From: Pelodera strongyloides
Taxonomy: Eukaryota; Nematoda; Chromadorea; Rhabditida; Rhabditidae
Length of the DNA: 64,000 nucleotides
Direction of reading: 5' to 3'
Assembly: GCA_036852015.1 (NCBI GenBank)
Contig: JAANDG010000315.1
Location: forward strand, 1-64,000
Shown piece by piece: positions 1 through 12,299 of the stretch (position 1 is its first letter; every line of letters starts with the position of its first letter). A program made the translations under genes and the position numbers. The notes beneath the pieces are model-generated. The model saw only the letters and a program-made list of their open reading frames with translations, searched no databases and was not told the origin of the DNA.

Positions 1-130
1 ATTCTTTTGCGGCTTATGCAAATGAACATAAATTAGATTAAAAAAGCGAGCTAAATTCGAGCAAATTACCATAAATATGTAAGAATTCAGATAGCCACGA
101 TGCGTTTCAAAAACCGGTCGGTTTTTCGCT
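1..130. mobile_element. TTAAAGCG inverted-repeat element, fragment 1 (cut by window edge)
   Basis: The right part of the family ends with GCGTTTCAAAAACCGGTCGG-TTTTTCGCT. The left end lies before the window. Confidence 0.7.
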
Positions 131-1372
131 AGGCGAATGTATCTGCCCTCTGTCCACTGGCTCTTTCAATGACTTTTTCTTTGAAGCGCCTCAATAATTT
201 TCCAATTAAACTCACTTCCGGTAGGTACAGTATCTTGTCAAGAAAACAAAACCAAATACCTAATCAGTGGTGCACGCGTGGCGCCTCAAAGCTAACAAAC
301 AGCGGACAGCTGGCGCCTTTGGTGAACCCATGGTATGCAGGACTGCAAGACTACCACATGACAGCGTCATTATTATTTGAACAATCTCATTTTTTATTCT
401 CTCTTTTCTGCAGAATGCAAAGCTGTAAAAAAAGGTTTGACACGTAACAATAGGGTTCTCCAAGGCACGCTTGCAGGCTTGCTCCTAAGACCTGATAATA
501 ACAGGGTTGGGCTACAAAAGTCAGCAGGCTTGCCGGCACGCATGTGATTAATGCCCAAAGTGCATGCACGCGCCATAAGAATCATTGAGGCCGCTTCAAA
601 ATAGAATACGGCGATAAGAAATGGAGTTACGTGTTAGAATTTTGAAAGAGAAACAAAATAAATGAAAATGTGTTCTACGTTTGTTTTTCAAAAGAAGGCA
701 CGCGACGAGCAGTCGTATTTTGACTTGCGAAATGGTATCTTGTAAATCGTCGGGGCCCCCTTGCAGTATGCTCTGCTGCACTAAAGAAACTCGGGTGGTG
801 CGCGGCGAGGGCCTTGCGCGACGACCAGGCAAAAAAATCTATTAAGTCTCAATGGTGCGCGGCGACTCTGCTCTATTTTCGCCAGTTCTTCGCGAGATGA
901 TGCCCAGCTCCCTCAAGAAAACCTGAGAGTCTGGCGAAGGCTGGGGCTAGGTGAGCGGCGAGGGCTAGGAGTACGCGAGATTCTTGGTGTGCCGCTGTAC
1001 CAGAAACCAAATATGTAGACACCAGAAGGAATTTTCATACACTCATACTAATAGTGAGTTTCATTAGTTGATGCACTGCTCCTTTTTTGTCGGTCCCTTG
1101 GGAACCCCCTCCCCGGGGAACAACTTCCCATCGGCTGTTGCCAAATTCTGAATACACGCTCTGGCGCCACACGCCGACTAGTAAAAACGCTGATAAGCAA
1201 GCGAGAGGGTGGCTAGAGACCGTGCGATGGAAGAGAATCAGAGACTGAACGTAAATTAGGCACGGAGATCACATGCTAGTGATCTGATTCAAGTGTTTGT
1301 GTCAGTCAATGAGGTCTTCTAGGAGGACGTGATAAAGTGAAAGAGAGAGAGAGGAAAATAGATAGAGAGACC

Positions 1373-1405
<33 letters not shown>

Positions 1406-1681
1406 AGAGAAAGTCATGATTTTGTGAAATTTGGACTTTAAGACAAAGAAAGCGCGAACAATACAGCTGAGAGACAATGCAAGAAGCTGTAAAGCTGTAA
1501 AAAGGCTGTTTGCAACGAAATGACGGACTCCCGCGTGGAAACTGGGACTGTAAACCTCGGAAGCTACAACTAGAAGGCAACAAATATTGGAGGCACAAGG
1601 AAACAATATGAAACAGTTGTGTTACTAGTTATTGCACGTATTTGTCCAAAGTGGGTGATAATGACTCTGATAACTCAATAA
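131..1681. other. No gene seen
   Basis: AT-rich sequence with one GA tract (1340-1412); the open frames are short and lack splice-site or homology support. Confidence 0.6.
1340..1412. repeat. (GA)n tract
   Basis: Purine tract of the type that recurs roughly every 2 kb in this window. Confidence 0.9.
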
Positions 1682-1790
1682 TTAAAGCAAAATACCGGCC
1701 GGTTTTTGAAACGCATCATGCACAACTGAATTCTTAATTTACTCGAATTTAGCTCGATTTTTATTCTAATTTACTTTCATTTGCTGCTAC
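1682..1790. mobile_element. TTAAAGCG inverted-repeat element, half copy
   Basis: The left terminal repeat TTAAAGC-AAAATACCGGCCGG is followed by the family interior (gaatttagctcgatttttat...). The right half is missing. Confidence 0.75.
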
Positions 1791-2583
1791 TACCTATAAG
1801 TGTATGGTCTTGGGGGTTAATGCTAACCTCAAACTTGGGTAATTAAACCACCCATTTTTAGATCACCCATGCTCAATTGAGGTTTGTGGCCGTGATCGAC
1901 GACATCCTTGGGCCTAAACCTGGAAAATATTTTTGTCAACATCTCTCTCCTTCTCCTAACCAATGTTGCGTTTGCCCTATAATTCCCTAATATCTGCCTA
2001 TTCGCTAATCTCTTACCGCTAATCAAGTAGTAGTAGTAGTTGACAGTTTGAAGTTTGAAGCACTTTTTTTTGTACTAGTCCGTCTATTTCACCTTTTTTG
2101 ATAGAGCTGGCGCCTAAGAATAAGTCAATTAATTCACCTTACGCCTTCCTAATATAGAGATAACAAGACTGACATGAAGTGGAAATAATATATAGAAATG
2201 TTTAGAGGGAGCTCCCGGTGATATCATAATTTATCTTTGAAAAGAGTGAACCGTGTGAGAAAGTACAAAGTCACAGAGTCAGATGCAAGGATCGACTGCG
2301 GAGAAAGACACAGAGTTAAGAATAGGTGCAAGCTCCTTATGGTTAGTAGTTAGTACCCTGGGCCTCAAGTTAGAGGATAACCCGGTACCGTTAGTCCCCA
2401 ATTAGCTTTTACCCAGGCCTCGGGTAGTCGGGTACACTTACTGTTAGGCGTTAGAAGCTTATTTTCCAGGGCTCGCTTACCATTTGCAGCTTGGGTGGCG
2501 GAGCTCAAAGGCGCATACGCCTTACCATTACGTAGAATCTTAATAGGATATATCTGGTGCTGGTGTGCATTTGTTTCTTTTCT

Positions 2584-2708
2584 GAGGCCGTCTTCACCAA
2601 CACGCAGGGAGCCCTCCCTGGCCTCCCCAGGGAGCTAGTGTGTCGAGAGTGCGGGAGCAGAAGCGATTCAGAGCGCTCGTGAGCCTAGGGAGTTGGTGAA
2701 TACGGCCT
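2584..2708. mobile_element. GAGGCC...GGCCTC inverted-repeat element
   Basis: Begins gaggccgtcttcaccaacac and ends gttggtgaatacggcct. Its interior (gagagtgcgggagcagaagc, gagcgctcgtgagcctaggg) is shared with the 11219 copy. Confidence 0.8.
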
Positions 2709-2984
2709 GTTGGGTCCGACCTTTTAACCAATTATTTTAAAAAATTTACAGGTCCACATTATGAGCCCCTATTTATTAAGATACTATTTCGCTTTGTGCT
2801 ACCGGAACTCAAGACTCGAGACCACACAGTAGTTGGCAAGCTTTGCATCAAAGCAAGATAACATTAGGTTTACAATCGCTCAGGCCAAAGAACAGCGACA
2901 CTGTGACGTACTCGAAATTGACGTGAACACGGCTTCAGTAATATGTATACGTGCCTAAATATTTTTTGAAAACTGCTCCTGACT

Positions 2985-3020
2985 ACAGGAGTAGGGGTCG
3001 CAGGTTCGAGTCCCCATCGG
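2985..3020 (+). other. tRNA 3'-half-like fragment
   Basis: ctcctgactacaggag (hairpin) followed by GCAGGTTCGAGTCCCC, a good B box. No A box upstream. Confidence 0.3.
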
Positions 3021-3634
3021 AAGCGGTTGTTTTGCGAGCATTGGGAGGTAAAACACCAGTAATGAATGTTTCATGTTTTCTTCAGACATATTATCATTTA
3101 ATTGTAATATTTTGCAACAAAAAAGTTTTATTTTATTTAGTTTCCAGAAATATCAGGATAATAGCATCATATGGCTGGCCAACAAGTATTGGGGTCTGGG
3201 AGGTGTACAGCTCCAGTCCGCGCTCCTGTTGTACGGGTGCTGCGCAACCCTTTCGCGGAATCCCACCTACGTGCTTCCAAATGGGCCACATGCGCGCCAT
3301 GTCAACGCCGCACACCTCTGCATTCATCTTTCAAATAGTGCAGTGCCTAGTCCCTGAGCTAAATGTTCATGTACTGCACCCAATAGTGCATTATTGCTAT
3401 AATAATACAATACAACAGTGTTTGCGTGGGGGCTACAGTCAAATAATCAAATGATGTGTGCAATTCGAAAATACCCAAAAATCCATTCATAATCCCAAAA
3501 TTAAAGACCATACACTATGTTTAACCGTGTTTTTCGTCGATCATATAGCCTTTGAAATGTTACAATACACAATACGTTTTTAGAAATTGAGCACAGCGCA
3601 ATAGATAGCAGGATCAAACATAAAACACCCCCGC

Positions 3635-4031
3635 TTAAAGGGACAGGCCCATCAAAATAAACCTACATTTACGATAGGTTCATAATGACTATCAAGCATT
3701 TTTATTACAATATATACAAACTAAATTTCACCATTATTCGCCCTAGGCAACTTTTTTCCAATGCGCTCTGCTCAAATGTATACCATATAACTGCAGATTT
3801 CAAAGCTATATATGCAAATTTTAATCGCATTATAATTTCACGACAAATTTGCATTGACGACAAGGATATTTGCGGCTCTACGGTATACATTTGAGCAGAG
3901 CGCATCGGAAAAAAGTTTTCAATGGCAAATAAATGTGAAATTTAGTTTGTATATATTGTAATAAAAATGCTTGATAGTCACTATGGACGTATCGTAAATA
4001 TAGGTTTACTTTGATGGGCCTGTCCCTTTAA
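3635..4031. mobile_element. 397-bp foldback element with long terminal inverted repeats
   Basis: Begins TTAAAGGGACAGGCCCATCA and ends TGATGGGCCTGTCCCTTTAA. The arms run for about 170 bp each (taaacctacatttacgat / atcgtaaatataggttta; gcgctctgctcaaatgtatacc / ggtatacatttgagcagagcgc). The interior shows no transposase. Confidence 0.9.
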
Positions 4032-4155
4032 TGTCTTTATTTGAAATCAAATGTCAACCGTCAAAACACATGCGTGCAATAGGTGAAGCCGGTTGAATGC
4101 GTTTTAAAACATTAATATATGGAGCAAACCAGCAAACTCCATAGCACATACAACA

Positions 4156-4319
4156 CACACGCGTACACAAAGACATACGCATTGACGCGTGCACACACAC
4201 GCACACGCACACACACATACATACACACATACACGTATGTGTGTACGTGTGTATGTATGTGCGTGTGCGTGTGCGTGTGTGTGCACGCGTCAATGCGTAT
4301 GTCTTTGTGTACGCGTGTG
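4156..4319. repeat. 164-bp near-perfect palindrome with CA/TG core
   Basis: cacacgcgtacacaaagacatacgcattgacgcgtgcac on the left is exactly mirrored on the right. The arms of about 80 bp meet at about 4237 in CA/TG repeats, with only a few mismatches. Confidence 0.9.
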
Positions 4320-5243
4320 ACGTGTAGCTCGGCGCGGAATAAATCCTGATGGTAAGAAACGATGTCCGCCTATGAATTTGTTTCCTCGCGCCTATTGCCT
4401 GGAGGCCTGCTTCATACAGAACCTGGTACCTTGGTCTTAAAATTGGTCCCTAACGCCTTGGGGCCATGGTCCCTAACCCCTAAGTGCACTTTGTGAACTT
4501 TCATCTACGAGCGTCTGTCGACTTCACTGAAAGGTGTCATAATTGAGAGGGATCATATTCGTTGCTAGATTGATCTTTCCTAGATCCAGATCATGTCCTA
4601 GACTCTACTTTAGTCGTGCACTTTACGTGCATAGTGTAGCACAGAGCTCATCGCTCATATCAAATAACAAGCTGCAAAGGTGGTGACAGGTTGCAGGATG
4701 GATCAAGTGATCGTAAAGCGGTATGTTAGCTGGATTTTAAAGGTATTCGCGACAACTGCACTCCTATATGTAAATTATGGTCGATTGTGTGCTCTAAAAA
4801 CGAATCCAGGTCGAATCCAGGTCCAGGTCTAGTGCATATACAGTACTTGACCGAACTTTCAAGCAGTGTTTCAGCTGATGTACCAAGCGCTTACTGAACA
4901 ATTGCATCCCAATGTATTATATGATAAAAGGGTTCCATTATGTGCCTTTCGTGCAATAAAGGGACTTGCACATCCCTCACAAACCACGTACCATATGACC
5001 ACCATCGCCAGGACAAGTTTTCTAGACGTCTACGATCCCTTTCTACACAGTGAAGTTGAGCATCAGAGAGTTGCTCCAACCCACTCCAGCTCAAATTTCT
5101 ATGATTCTTTTGCTTTTGCTGATGAATGACGCAACGATTCTTGTACGTCATATCATATGAGTGCTAGCTCAAGCAAGGGAGCAAGAAGGCTCCTGCTCCT
5201 TAACGCTTTCTCATATTAGTCGGGAAGAGAAAGAAGTATGATC

Positions 5244-5282
5244 TGAGAGAGAGTGAGAGAGAGACAGAGAGAGACAGAGAGA

Positions 5283-5314
<32 letters not shown>

Positions 5315-5554
5315 ATGGTGCGCAAGTCAGGAAAAGTAGAGAGAAAGACGAAGAGGGTGAAGAGGGAGATAGGGAGAAAGATAAAGAGAGCTTAGGTGAT
5401 ATGTGCTCCTTGGCTTTGTGCCAGCTAGCTTATCCTACAAAGAGTCAGCTGCTGTTATTACCGTAGGAAAGTTGCCTAAAAGATGATGATGGATCAGGAT
5501 CAAATTACCAGAAAAGATATGAATTTTGCAGGGAGAGAAAGAGAGAGAGAGAAT

Positions 5555-5617
<63 letters not shown>
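5244..5617. repeat. Two (GA)n tracts (5244-5314, 5531-5617)
   Basis: Two purine tracts on the same strand, separated by about 215 bp. Confidence 0.9.
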
Positions 5618-5621
<4 letters not shown>

Positions 5622-6740
5622 ATTGCTCACCGCCGAATATACGAGAAAGAACCGGCGGCACTGAATGTGTATATGACTAAGGAATGAGAAATGTCCAACA
5701 AACGAAAAATCCCTGGCTCTAAGCCAAGTGAAGACGTTGGCTAGATGCCAAATAAAAATGCAATTATCGCGGGCAATTACCTTGCACTTCCATAAAACGA
5801 CAATGACTTACAATAGAACATTTTGATGCCCTGCTGCGGCTTCCTCAGTAACTTATATCGGCTTCAAGCACATGCCACGAGAAAAGTCAGTATACCGAAC
5901 ATTTTACAGAACATGCGCCTTATCTAGGCAGTATACCGTTTAAGCCATATGTTATAAAAACTCAAACTTTCTGTTTTCTGTACTTTTTTTTATTTCTCAA
6001 CCATTTAGCAAGGAAAAACCCTGATGATCACTAAGGTGTTGGTGACTAACTTTCTCCGGCAATACAAATAAATACGACTATTATAACAACAAAAAAGATC
6101 AATCACCCTCTTAAAGTGATTCATCTTATATTTAGGGAAACTCTGTTTGGCGATTGCTTAACAAATATGTCACGGTGGAATCACCAAACTCTGACTAACG
6201 GTGAACGTTGACGTAAGAGTGCTTCCGTTACGACGTAAGAATGCTTCCGGATGGAGCTCATGGAAGAAATGTTATGCCAAATTTTCTTGCACATAAGAGA
6301 ATGAAAACCTTTTTCCATAACACCCAATACTCATGAAGTTACGTCTGATGCTACCTACCGTAGTCAATTGTTTTGGGTAATCAAAGAACTTGAAACACGC
6401 CACGGAACGCAATCCATGAGGCGCCCGTCGTGCTGAGTATCATATATTATACGTGCAGCGAAAAACGACATACACCCGTCTTGTTCGTAAATTAACAGTG
6501 TACAATACATCATGTGCTAGTGCAATACGGACACCATGACTACCTCCACCCATACAAATGGTACGCACCGTACCATTTCGGCAACTGTCCACCATTCCAT
6601 GAAGTCCCTCAAACACTGACCGTGATAGCACAATCAGTATCCCAAGCTTTGACAACATCATTTTGGCGCCTGTGACTCAATTCAACCATCACGTTTCTCA
6701 TAAAAAACGACTCCAATGATGCAATTCTAAATACAAGTCA

Positions 6741-6837
6741 TAGAGAGAGAGGAGAGAGAGAGAGAGAAAGAGAGAAAGAGAGAGAGGAATATGGTATACA
6801 GTTAAGAGGGACTATAAAAGTATGATAAGAGTGGGCG

Positions 6838-6872
<35 letters not shown>
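6741..6872. repeat. Two (GA)n tracts (6741-6787, 6842-6872)
   Basis: Short same-strand purine tracts. Confidence 0.85.
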
Positions 6873-6874
<2 letters not shown>

Positions 6875-8457
6875 TTCTCTATGTACTAATAGATCAAGAA
6901 GTATTTGAAATGAGTAACAGTAACAGTAGTACTATAATGAGAAGAAAAAGTATCATCTATTGAATGATAATAGATGAAAAGTGTTGAGTGACGAAGGATG
7001 CAATTTGTTGTGACTCAGTTGGTGTGTGACTTGTTCAACAAAGTTGTTTAAGAGGATGACGCAAGTGTTCCGGTGATACGAGGCAAAAAGTGAACGATTT
7101 GCAAAGCTATTTCGATAAAAACGTGACTAGAATCAGCATCTGAGAAGGCCAACAAACTTGTTTACTTTGCCTTTAGAAATTGCAATGGTAGCCCAGCTTC
7201 TTGGCTAATTCGACAGCCAAAACCACGTGCGCGAGGATATCGCCGCGCACACGAAGCACGCCGATACCACCGTTTTACCAACGCACGACGCAATTAGCTC
7301 CTATTCGATCATTGCCCAACTGAAACGAGCATTTGGATGTGGATCGGGTGGTCGCGGCGAGAATCTCGCGAAAATGTGGCGCCGGAGAGTACCTGTGGCG
7401 AGTATGATAAGGAGTGGGCGAAACGCATAGCGAGTCGCTTATTTTTTCGCCTCACATCCGCAAATGCTTCGCACAAAGTTACAAAGCGACTCTTTTTTCT
7501 GACTAAAGTGTCACCAGCGACATTTGAGAGGGTTTTCTCCCCATGGTGACAAAATTAGTAGGACCATATACATTTCTCCCCCCTCCGCCGATTACATTAT
7601 ACAATATATAATGTACAAGCGTCACATGATTCCTGGCGACAAATTAATTTGATTTTCATTCGCCGCGTCACCGTCTTAATCATTTAAACAACACAAGAAA
7701 AAGTGCGGCGAACACATTAGCAACAGCTGAATAAGTATACTAATATCGTACTAATATTAGGACAGAACCGGGAAACATCTGTGCTAAACATGTATTAAAC
7801 ATGTGCATTCGGGTAAGAAAAATCGCGTATTTCCTGTTCTTGCCATACATATGTAAGGTAGCAAAGTCCCATTGTTAGCAAGGTCCCTTGTTAGTATGTT
7901 GGTGCCCTTACTGCACTGACATCTTAGGGTTAATTTTGGTAACTTACAAACTAGTTTCATTTTTGCCTCATCTATCGACCAATAAAGATTTACAAAAACA
8001 GATGAATTAAATTTGGTCTTTCAAACAAAATTTGATCAAGATTTTCAATAAAAATAGGGTAATTTCCTCTGTGCTTGGTTGGCTCACCCTGTACTTTTCG
8101 TCTACGGCAGCTAAGCATTTTACCACTCTGGTAGGTCTAAAACCGCTCACCTGGGGAAGAGCTACCCATGAGGTAGCTTACCGCTTCCCTACCCTACCCC
8201 CTACCCCATCCCCCTTACAGTCGCAACACTGTTATGATAAAGATTTCTGTACAAGCCTGGTAGCATGATGCGGTTTATTTTGGCAGGCCTATCCCTCTAC
8301 ACGGGATTTTTTGCTAGTAATGAGATATGTGGCATTTAGAAAACATCAAGAACCATACAGAAGTCAGCTGATTTTGCTGCTTGTGCAGCAAGTGAAAACG
8401 CATGTACATGAGCAGTTAAGTCAACAAGGAGTCAGGTCTTTATTTCATAAAATAGGA

Positions 8458-8731
8458 TCTCTCTCTCTCCCTTCATCTCTCTTTACCTCTATTTCTGACA
8501 ATTTCTCCTCATCCTCTCTCTCTCTCTCTTCATCTCTCTCCATCTCTCTCCATCTCTCTCCATCTCTCCCTCAGTATCTGCAAAATGCGCATGTGCTTCA
8601 TCAAGGAAAGGGCAATTACCAAAAAATGCAAAACAAGGAAAAGCAACATTTAGGGCAACAGCTGATTTTGGGGTTAGAGAGAGAGATGATAGATAAAGAG
8701 AGATCTAGAGAGAGAGAGAGAAAGAGAAAGA
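8458..8731. repeat. CT tract (8458-8572) facing GA tract (8678-8731)
   Basis: Complementary tracts about 105 bp apart on one strand; together they can form a long RNA or DNA hairpin. Confidence 0.85.
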
Positions 8732-8960
8732 CAGTGAGATATAAATAGAGATGATGCGAGATAGCATAAACGTTTTCCTCCGAGCAAATATGCAAACCCA
8801 AAAGCCATCTCTCGCCCACATGCGCAACGTGCAGCTTTTTGTATGGACATTCACGTGTTTAAAAAATAAATAGTAAATAAAAGTTTTTTTGCGGTATGTA
8901 TAACAAAAATAGGATTATAGCATCATAGAACTACAGGTTCTGCGACCTGCTAACTGAAAT

Positions 8961-9103
8961 GAATAAATCTTTTACGCTTGAAGAGCGTACAACTTTATTC
9001 AATGGAGGTACAGTGTTCAAAATTGCGTATGACATATTCCGCAGAGGTCCTGAGTCCTGAGCTGTAGACGACGTGTTCCAGATGACAAATTGCTCTGCGC
9101 CTT
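8961..9103 (-). mobile_element. Dispersed repeat ending in AATAAA plus stem-loop, copy B
   Basis: Uninterrupted minus-strand copy: agcaatttgtcatctggaac, ctcaggacctctgcgga, ttgaataaag, then a stem-loop at 8973-8989 (TACGCT/AGCGTA on this strand). Shows the ancestral sequence at the site where copy A was disrupted. Confidence 0.7.
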
Positions 9104-11171
9104 GGGGCTAGCAATGAGAGATCGCGCATGATTCGCGCTGAAATAGCTTTTGGAATCTTTACCTAGTTTGGCCCAATTATCTAAAGACTAGCTTGGCTAA
9201 GAGGAAATTGTTACAAACCAAGCAACGATTACTTATTGATTGATCGATTTTATTGGACTCATTGGTTGATTACCCTTCCGTCGACTTCTTTCAAACCCAT
9301 AGGGAGTGAAGAATGCATATACTTTCGCGAATACTTTACGGTTCCCCCGATTTGTTTAACCGTTTAACTCATAACGCTCAAATTAGGGGTCAAATCCCAG
9401 ACATGTTAACTGCCAAAGAAAGTGCTTCAAAAAGACAGACGTTTCAAGCGCGTTCACACGCAGCTGAAAGCACACATGGCCATGTCTAGACTAATTGTGT
9501 GCTTTTCCATACTAAGCACCACATCAGGACACAAAAAGCACCGATCTTTTTGATCCGTCTAGGAGTGTGCAGCACATGTATGACCCCATCAGTGGTGTGT
9601 CTGATGTGAGTGTGTCTGTCTGATGTGTGTGTGTGTGTGTGTGTGTGTTTGTGTGTGTGTGTGCGTGTGTGTGCGTGTGTGCGTGCATGTAGGTGTGTAT
9701 GTACGTGCTCCCATGCTAACAATGGTTTTCGATCTACTAATTTATTAGTTCCCTTAGCAGTCTAAACAGCAAACATCGATATGATGTGCAAGCGTGTTGC
9801 GACAACCGCTACTAACCAATGACGAACGTTCCCTTCGTCGGCGGCAATGCTAAAACCAAAAACGCGGAGCAAACTGCATAGATTTTGGTGGTGACGCCAT
9901 AGTGACGTCGTAGGGGGTACTATACTTGTTTAACGCGTTTTTTATGCGACAAGTTGAAATTACCATGTTTTACATATGCTGAATGCAAACTGGCTCAAAA
10001 CAAGAAGTGTCTGTTGTTGGTAACTCTAAGTCCCGTTATGCAATACATTCGGAAACAGTTTCACTACTCAGCTACCAGTGCTTTACTAAATGTGACTTGC
10101 TTTGTGGCTGACCATTCGTTTTGGGTACTTATCGCGAGTAATGAATTTTCATACACTGAGTTTCAATGAAAATATGGATTTTGTACACGTTGGGTTGGTG
10201 CGATGTTGGGTTGGAGCGGGAGAAATAGCCCTAAGCTATGTCCCTTGCTTCCTAAGCCTAAGCCTAAGTCCGAATCAAGGTGTACGGTGGCATATGGCAT
10301 TGTTCAATCCTAAAACCGTGTTACTCTTGTTTCATAATGCACTACATCCGCGTCAAAACATCAACAACATTGCACAATGAAAATCAGTGGCATAGCTAGA
10401 CTATTTCATCATTATATTGATCATCATCACAAAATAGAAGCTAGTACTACTGTGTTTACAGCTCAACGAACTTGTATGTAAACATACCAAGAAGTGCGTG
10501 TTACGCTGTATGCTGCAAATTGCAACATATCCATACCTGTAGCCCTGCAGTATGAATGTGTGCCCAATTACTGTAGTTAACTATGATGCTAACCATAAGT
10601 AGTAGAATAATATTATTCCCCCAAACCCCCACCTAAAGGGGAAATATGGCCAAGCCTCCCGCAAACGCAAAGTGCAGCATATCCCAGAAAAAAACTCCCA
10701 ACCAGACGCCTGTATGATTTGCCAAACACTTTTTTGCTTGTTTGCCACATGTTATATTAAAAATCCACGCCTTGTTTGCGTTTTTGACTGCGAAACACAA
10801 TGCGATGAACAAAGTGTGTTTTGCTCGCTTGCCGCATGAGCTGATCCTTTAATTTAATTGTATTTGTTCGAGCGATGGAGAGCTGTCTACAGCCTGGTAT
10901 ACGTGAAGAAGTGAAGTAATAGCGGCTACTATGGATGTATAAAAATCAAAACAACATCTCGTTAATTGCTTCGCGCTAATGGACTTCAATTAGCAACCGT
11001 TCCCAGGTTTTCGTTTGTGTAATGGGGAGTTTCCCAAACTTTTTCAGGATATTGTTAGATCAACTCCGATGAATAAACCTGTCGTCTATGATTAGACTTA
11101 AGGCTTAATTATATACCAAGGGCATTCCAGTCGGGAATCATGGGCGAGACCCCTGGTCCTAGCCCGAAGAC
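9104..11171. other. No gene seen; TG tract and one half of a diverged direct repeat
   Basis: 10402-10472 (ctatttcatcat.at.attgatcatcatca) recurs in diverged form at 12513-12583, so a dispersed element is present in both places. Confidence 0.5.
9598..9703. repeat. (TG)n microsatellite
   Basis: TG/CG/TA dinucleotide run. Confidence 0.9.
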
Positions 11172-11460
11172 GTATAGCAATTTGTCATTTGGAACTCGTC
11201 GCCTACTGTTCAGATTCAGAGGCCGAATTCACCAACACGCAGGGAACCCTCCCTGGGATCCCCAGGGAGCTAAAGAGTGTGTAGAGAGTGCGAGAGCAGA
11301 AGAGATTCAGAGCGCTCGTGAGCCTAGGGTGGGCTCCCTGTGTGTTGGTGAATACGGCCTCAGAACTCAAAACCTCTGTGGAACAAGTCATAAGCATTGC
11401 AACACTGTTTTGTACCACCCTTGAATAAAGGAGCGCGCTCTTAAAGCGTAAATAAATAAA
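11172..11460 (+). mobile_element. Dispersed repeat ending in AATAAA plus stem-loop, copy A (interrupted)
   Basis: agcaatttgtcatttggaac ... aaaacctctgtggaa ... cttgaataaagg, then the stem-loop GCGCTCTTAAAGCGT. It is split by the GAGGCC element at 11219-11361 and followed by (AAAT)n. The tail is typical of a non-LTR/SINE 3' end. Confidence 0.7.
11219..11361. mobile_element. GAGGCC...GGCCTC inverted-repeat element nested in an older repeat
   Basis: 143 bp, well preserved, with GAGGCCGAATTCACCAACAC at one end and its inverse at the other. It interrupts a copy of the AATAAA/stem-loop repeat. The flanks agattca and agaactca look like a diverged 7-8-bp target duplication. Confidence 0.85.
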
Positions 11461-11661
11461 TAATTTATTTATTTATTCCAAATAATGTACCCGATTTGAA
11501 CTCAGGACAAATTCCTGAAAAACCACGGACATCAAATAAAATAAAATAAATGATTGACTGACAGACAATGAATTCACGTGAGAGTCTGACAGTGGGATCA
11601 TTTGGGAATTGTTGATAAGAGACTGTCAATCATGACGAAATTAGCACTTATTCGCTTATTT

Positions 11662-11885
11662 GAGAGAGAAAGGGGGAGAGAGAGAGAGAGAGAGAGAGAG
11701 AAGAGAGAGAGAAGAGAGAGAGGGAGAGAGAGAGGGAGAGGAGAGAGAGAGGGAGAGGGAGAGAGAGAGCATACCGAATGCCTGATATATGAACTGCATT
11801 CCAGGTAACCCAATTGAATTGTGAATAGTTTCTCTCTCTCTCTCTCTTTGCTCTCTCTCTCTCTCTCTCTATAAATATTTCTCGC
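11662..11885. repeat. GA tract (11662-11770) facing CT tract (11829-11885)
   Basis: Opposed purine and pyrimidine tracts separated by about 60 bp. Confidence 0.9.
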
Positions 11886-12029
11886 TCTCATTCACTCGAG
11901 TTCCATGCACAAAGGATAAGTGCGAAATTGCGAAATGATTTTTGAAGAGCGAACAATAGAGAATGATGGAATTCTAGTCAAGACTAGACTGTACCTCTAC
12001 TATGTTATGTGGTCGGAGCATAAGTGATG

Positions 12030-12095
12030 TTTGGTTCAGTGCCAAGTGTCGCAAGTGTCAAGTGGTAGACCGGGGTTCTATCCCGGTCCAACGGG
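12030..12095 (+). other. tRNA T-arm-like hairpin
   Basis: GACCGGGGTTCTATCCCGGTC is a perfect 7-bp stem with a 7-nt loop like a T arm, preceded by tagtgccaagtg-type sequence. No convincing A box, so a SINE fragment at best. Confidence 0.3.
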
Positions 12096-12152
12096 TTTTG
12101 CATATTGCCACGTAGCTAAGCAAATACTCAAGACTGTCTAATTATATGAAAA

Positions 12153-12299
12153 TATAATGCGGTATTGCACGTGATGCCGAAACTTCGTTTCTCAATGCAA
12201 ATTTCGGTTCCATCGGGTTCCAAACGCAATTTGTGTACCATGCATGGAATGCATTTATTGAGCGTACGTTGCGAAACCACGTGTCGTACCACTTTAATA
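12153..12299. mobile_element. CACGTG-type inverted-repeat element
   Basis: Ends read ATGCGGTATTGCACGTG and, inverted, AACCACGTGTCGTACCACTTTAA. This is a sister family to TTAAAGCG with a different inner motif. Confidence 0.6.

Larger units (their letters stand above)
4320..8457. other. No gene seen; GA tracts and short symmetry
   Basis: Besides the GA tracts there is a direct repeat gacgtaaga(g/a)tgcttccg at 6211-6249. The 87-codon frame at 4866-5129 has ordinary composition but no recognisable domain. Confidence 0.5.

Noticed and set aside
7500..7549. Possible hAT transposase C-terminal motif (ATFERVFS)
   Set aside because: Only eight residues resemble it and no other transposase block is nearby; likely chance.
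11140..11424. 94-codon open frame
   Set aside because: It is made of the GAGGCC element and the host repeat.
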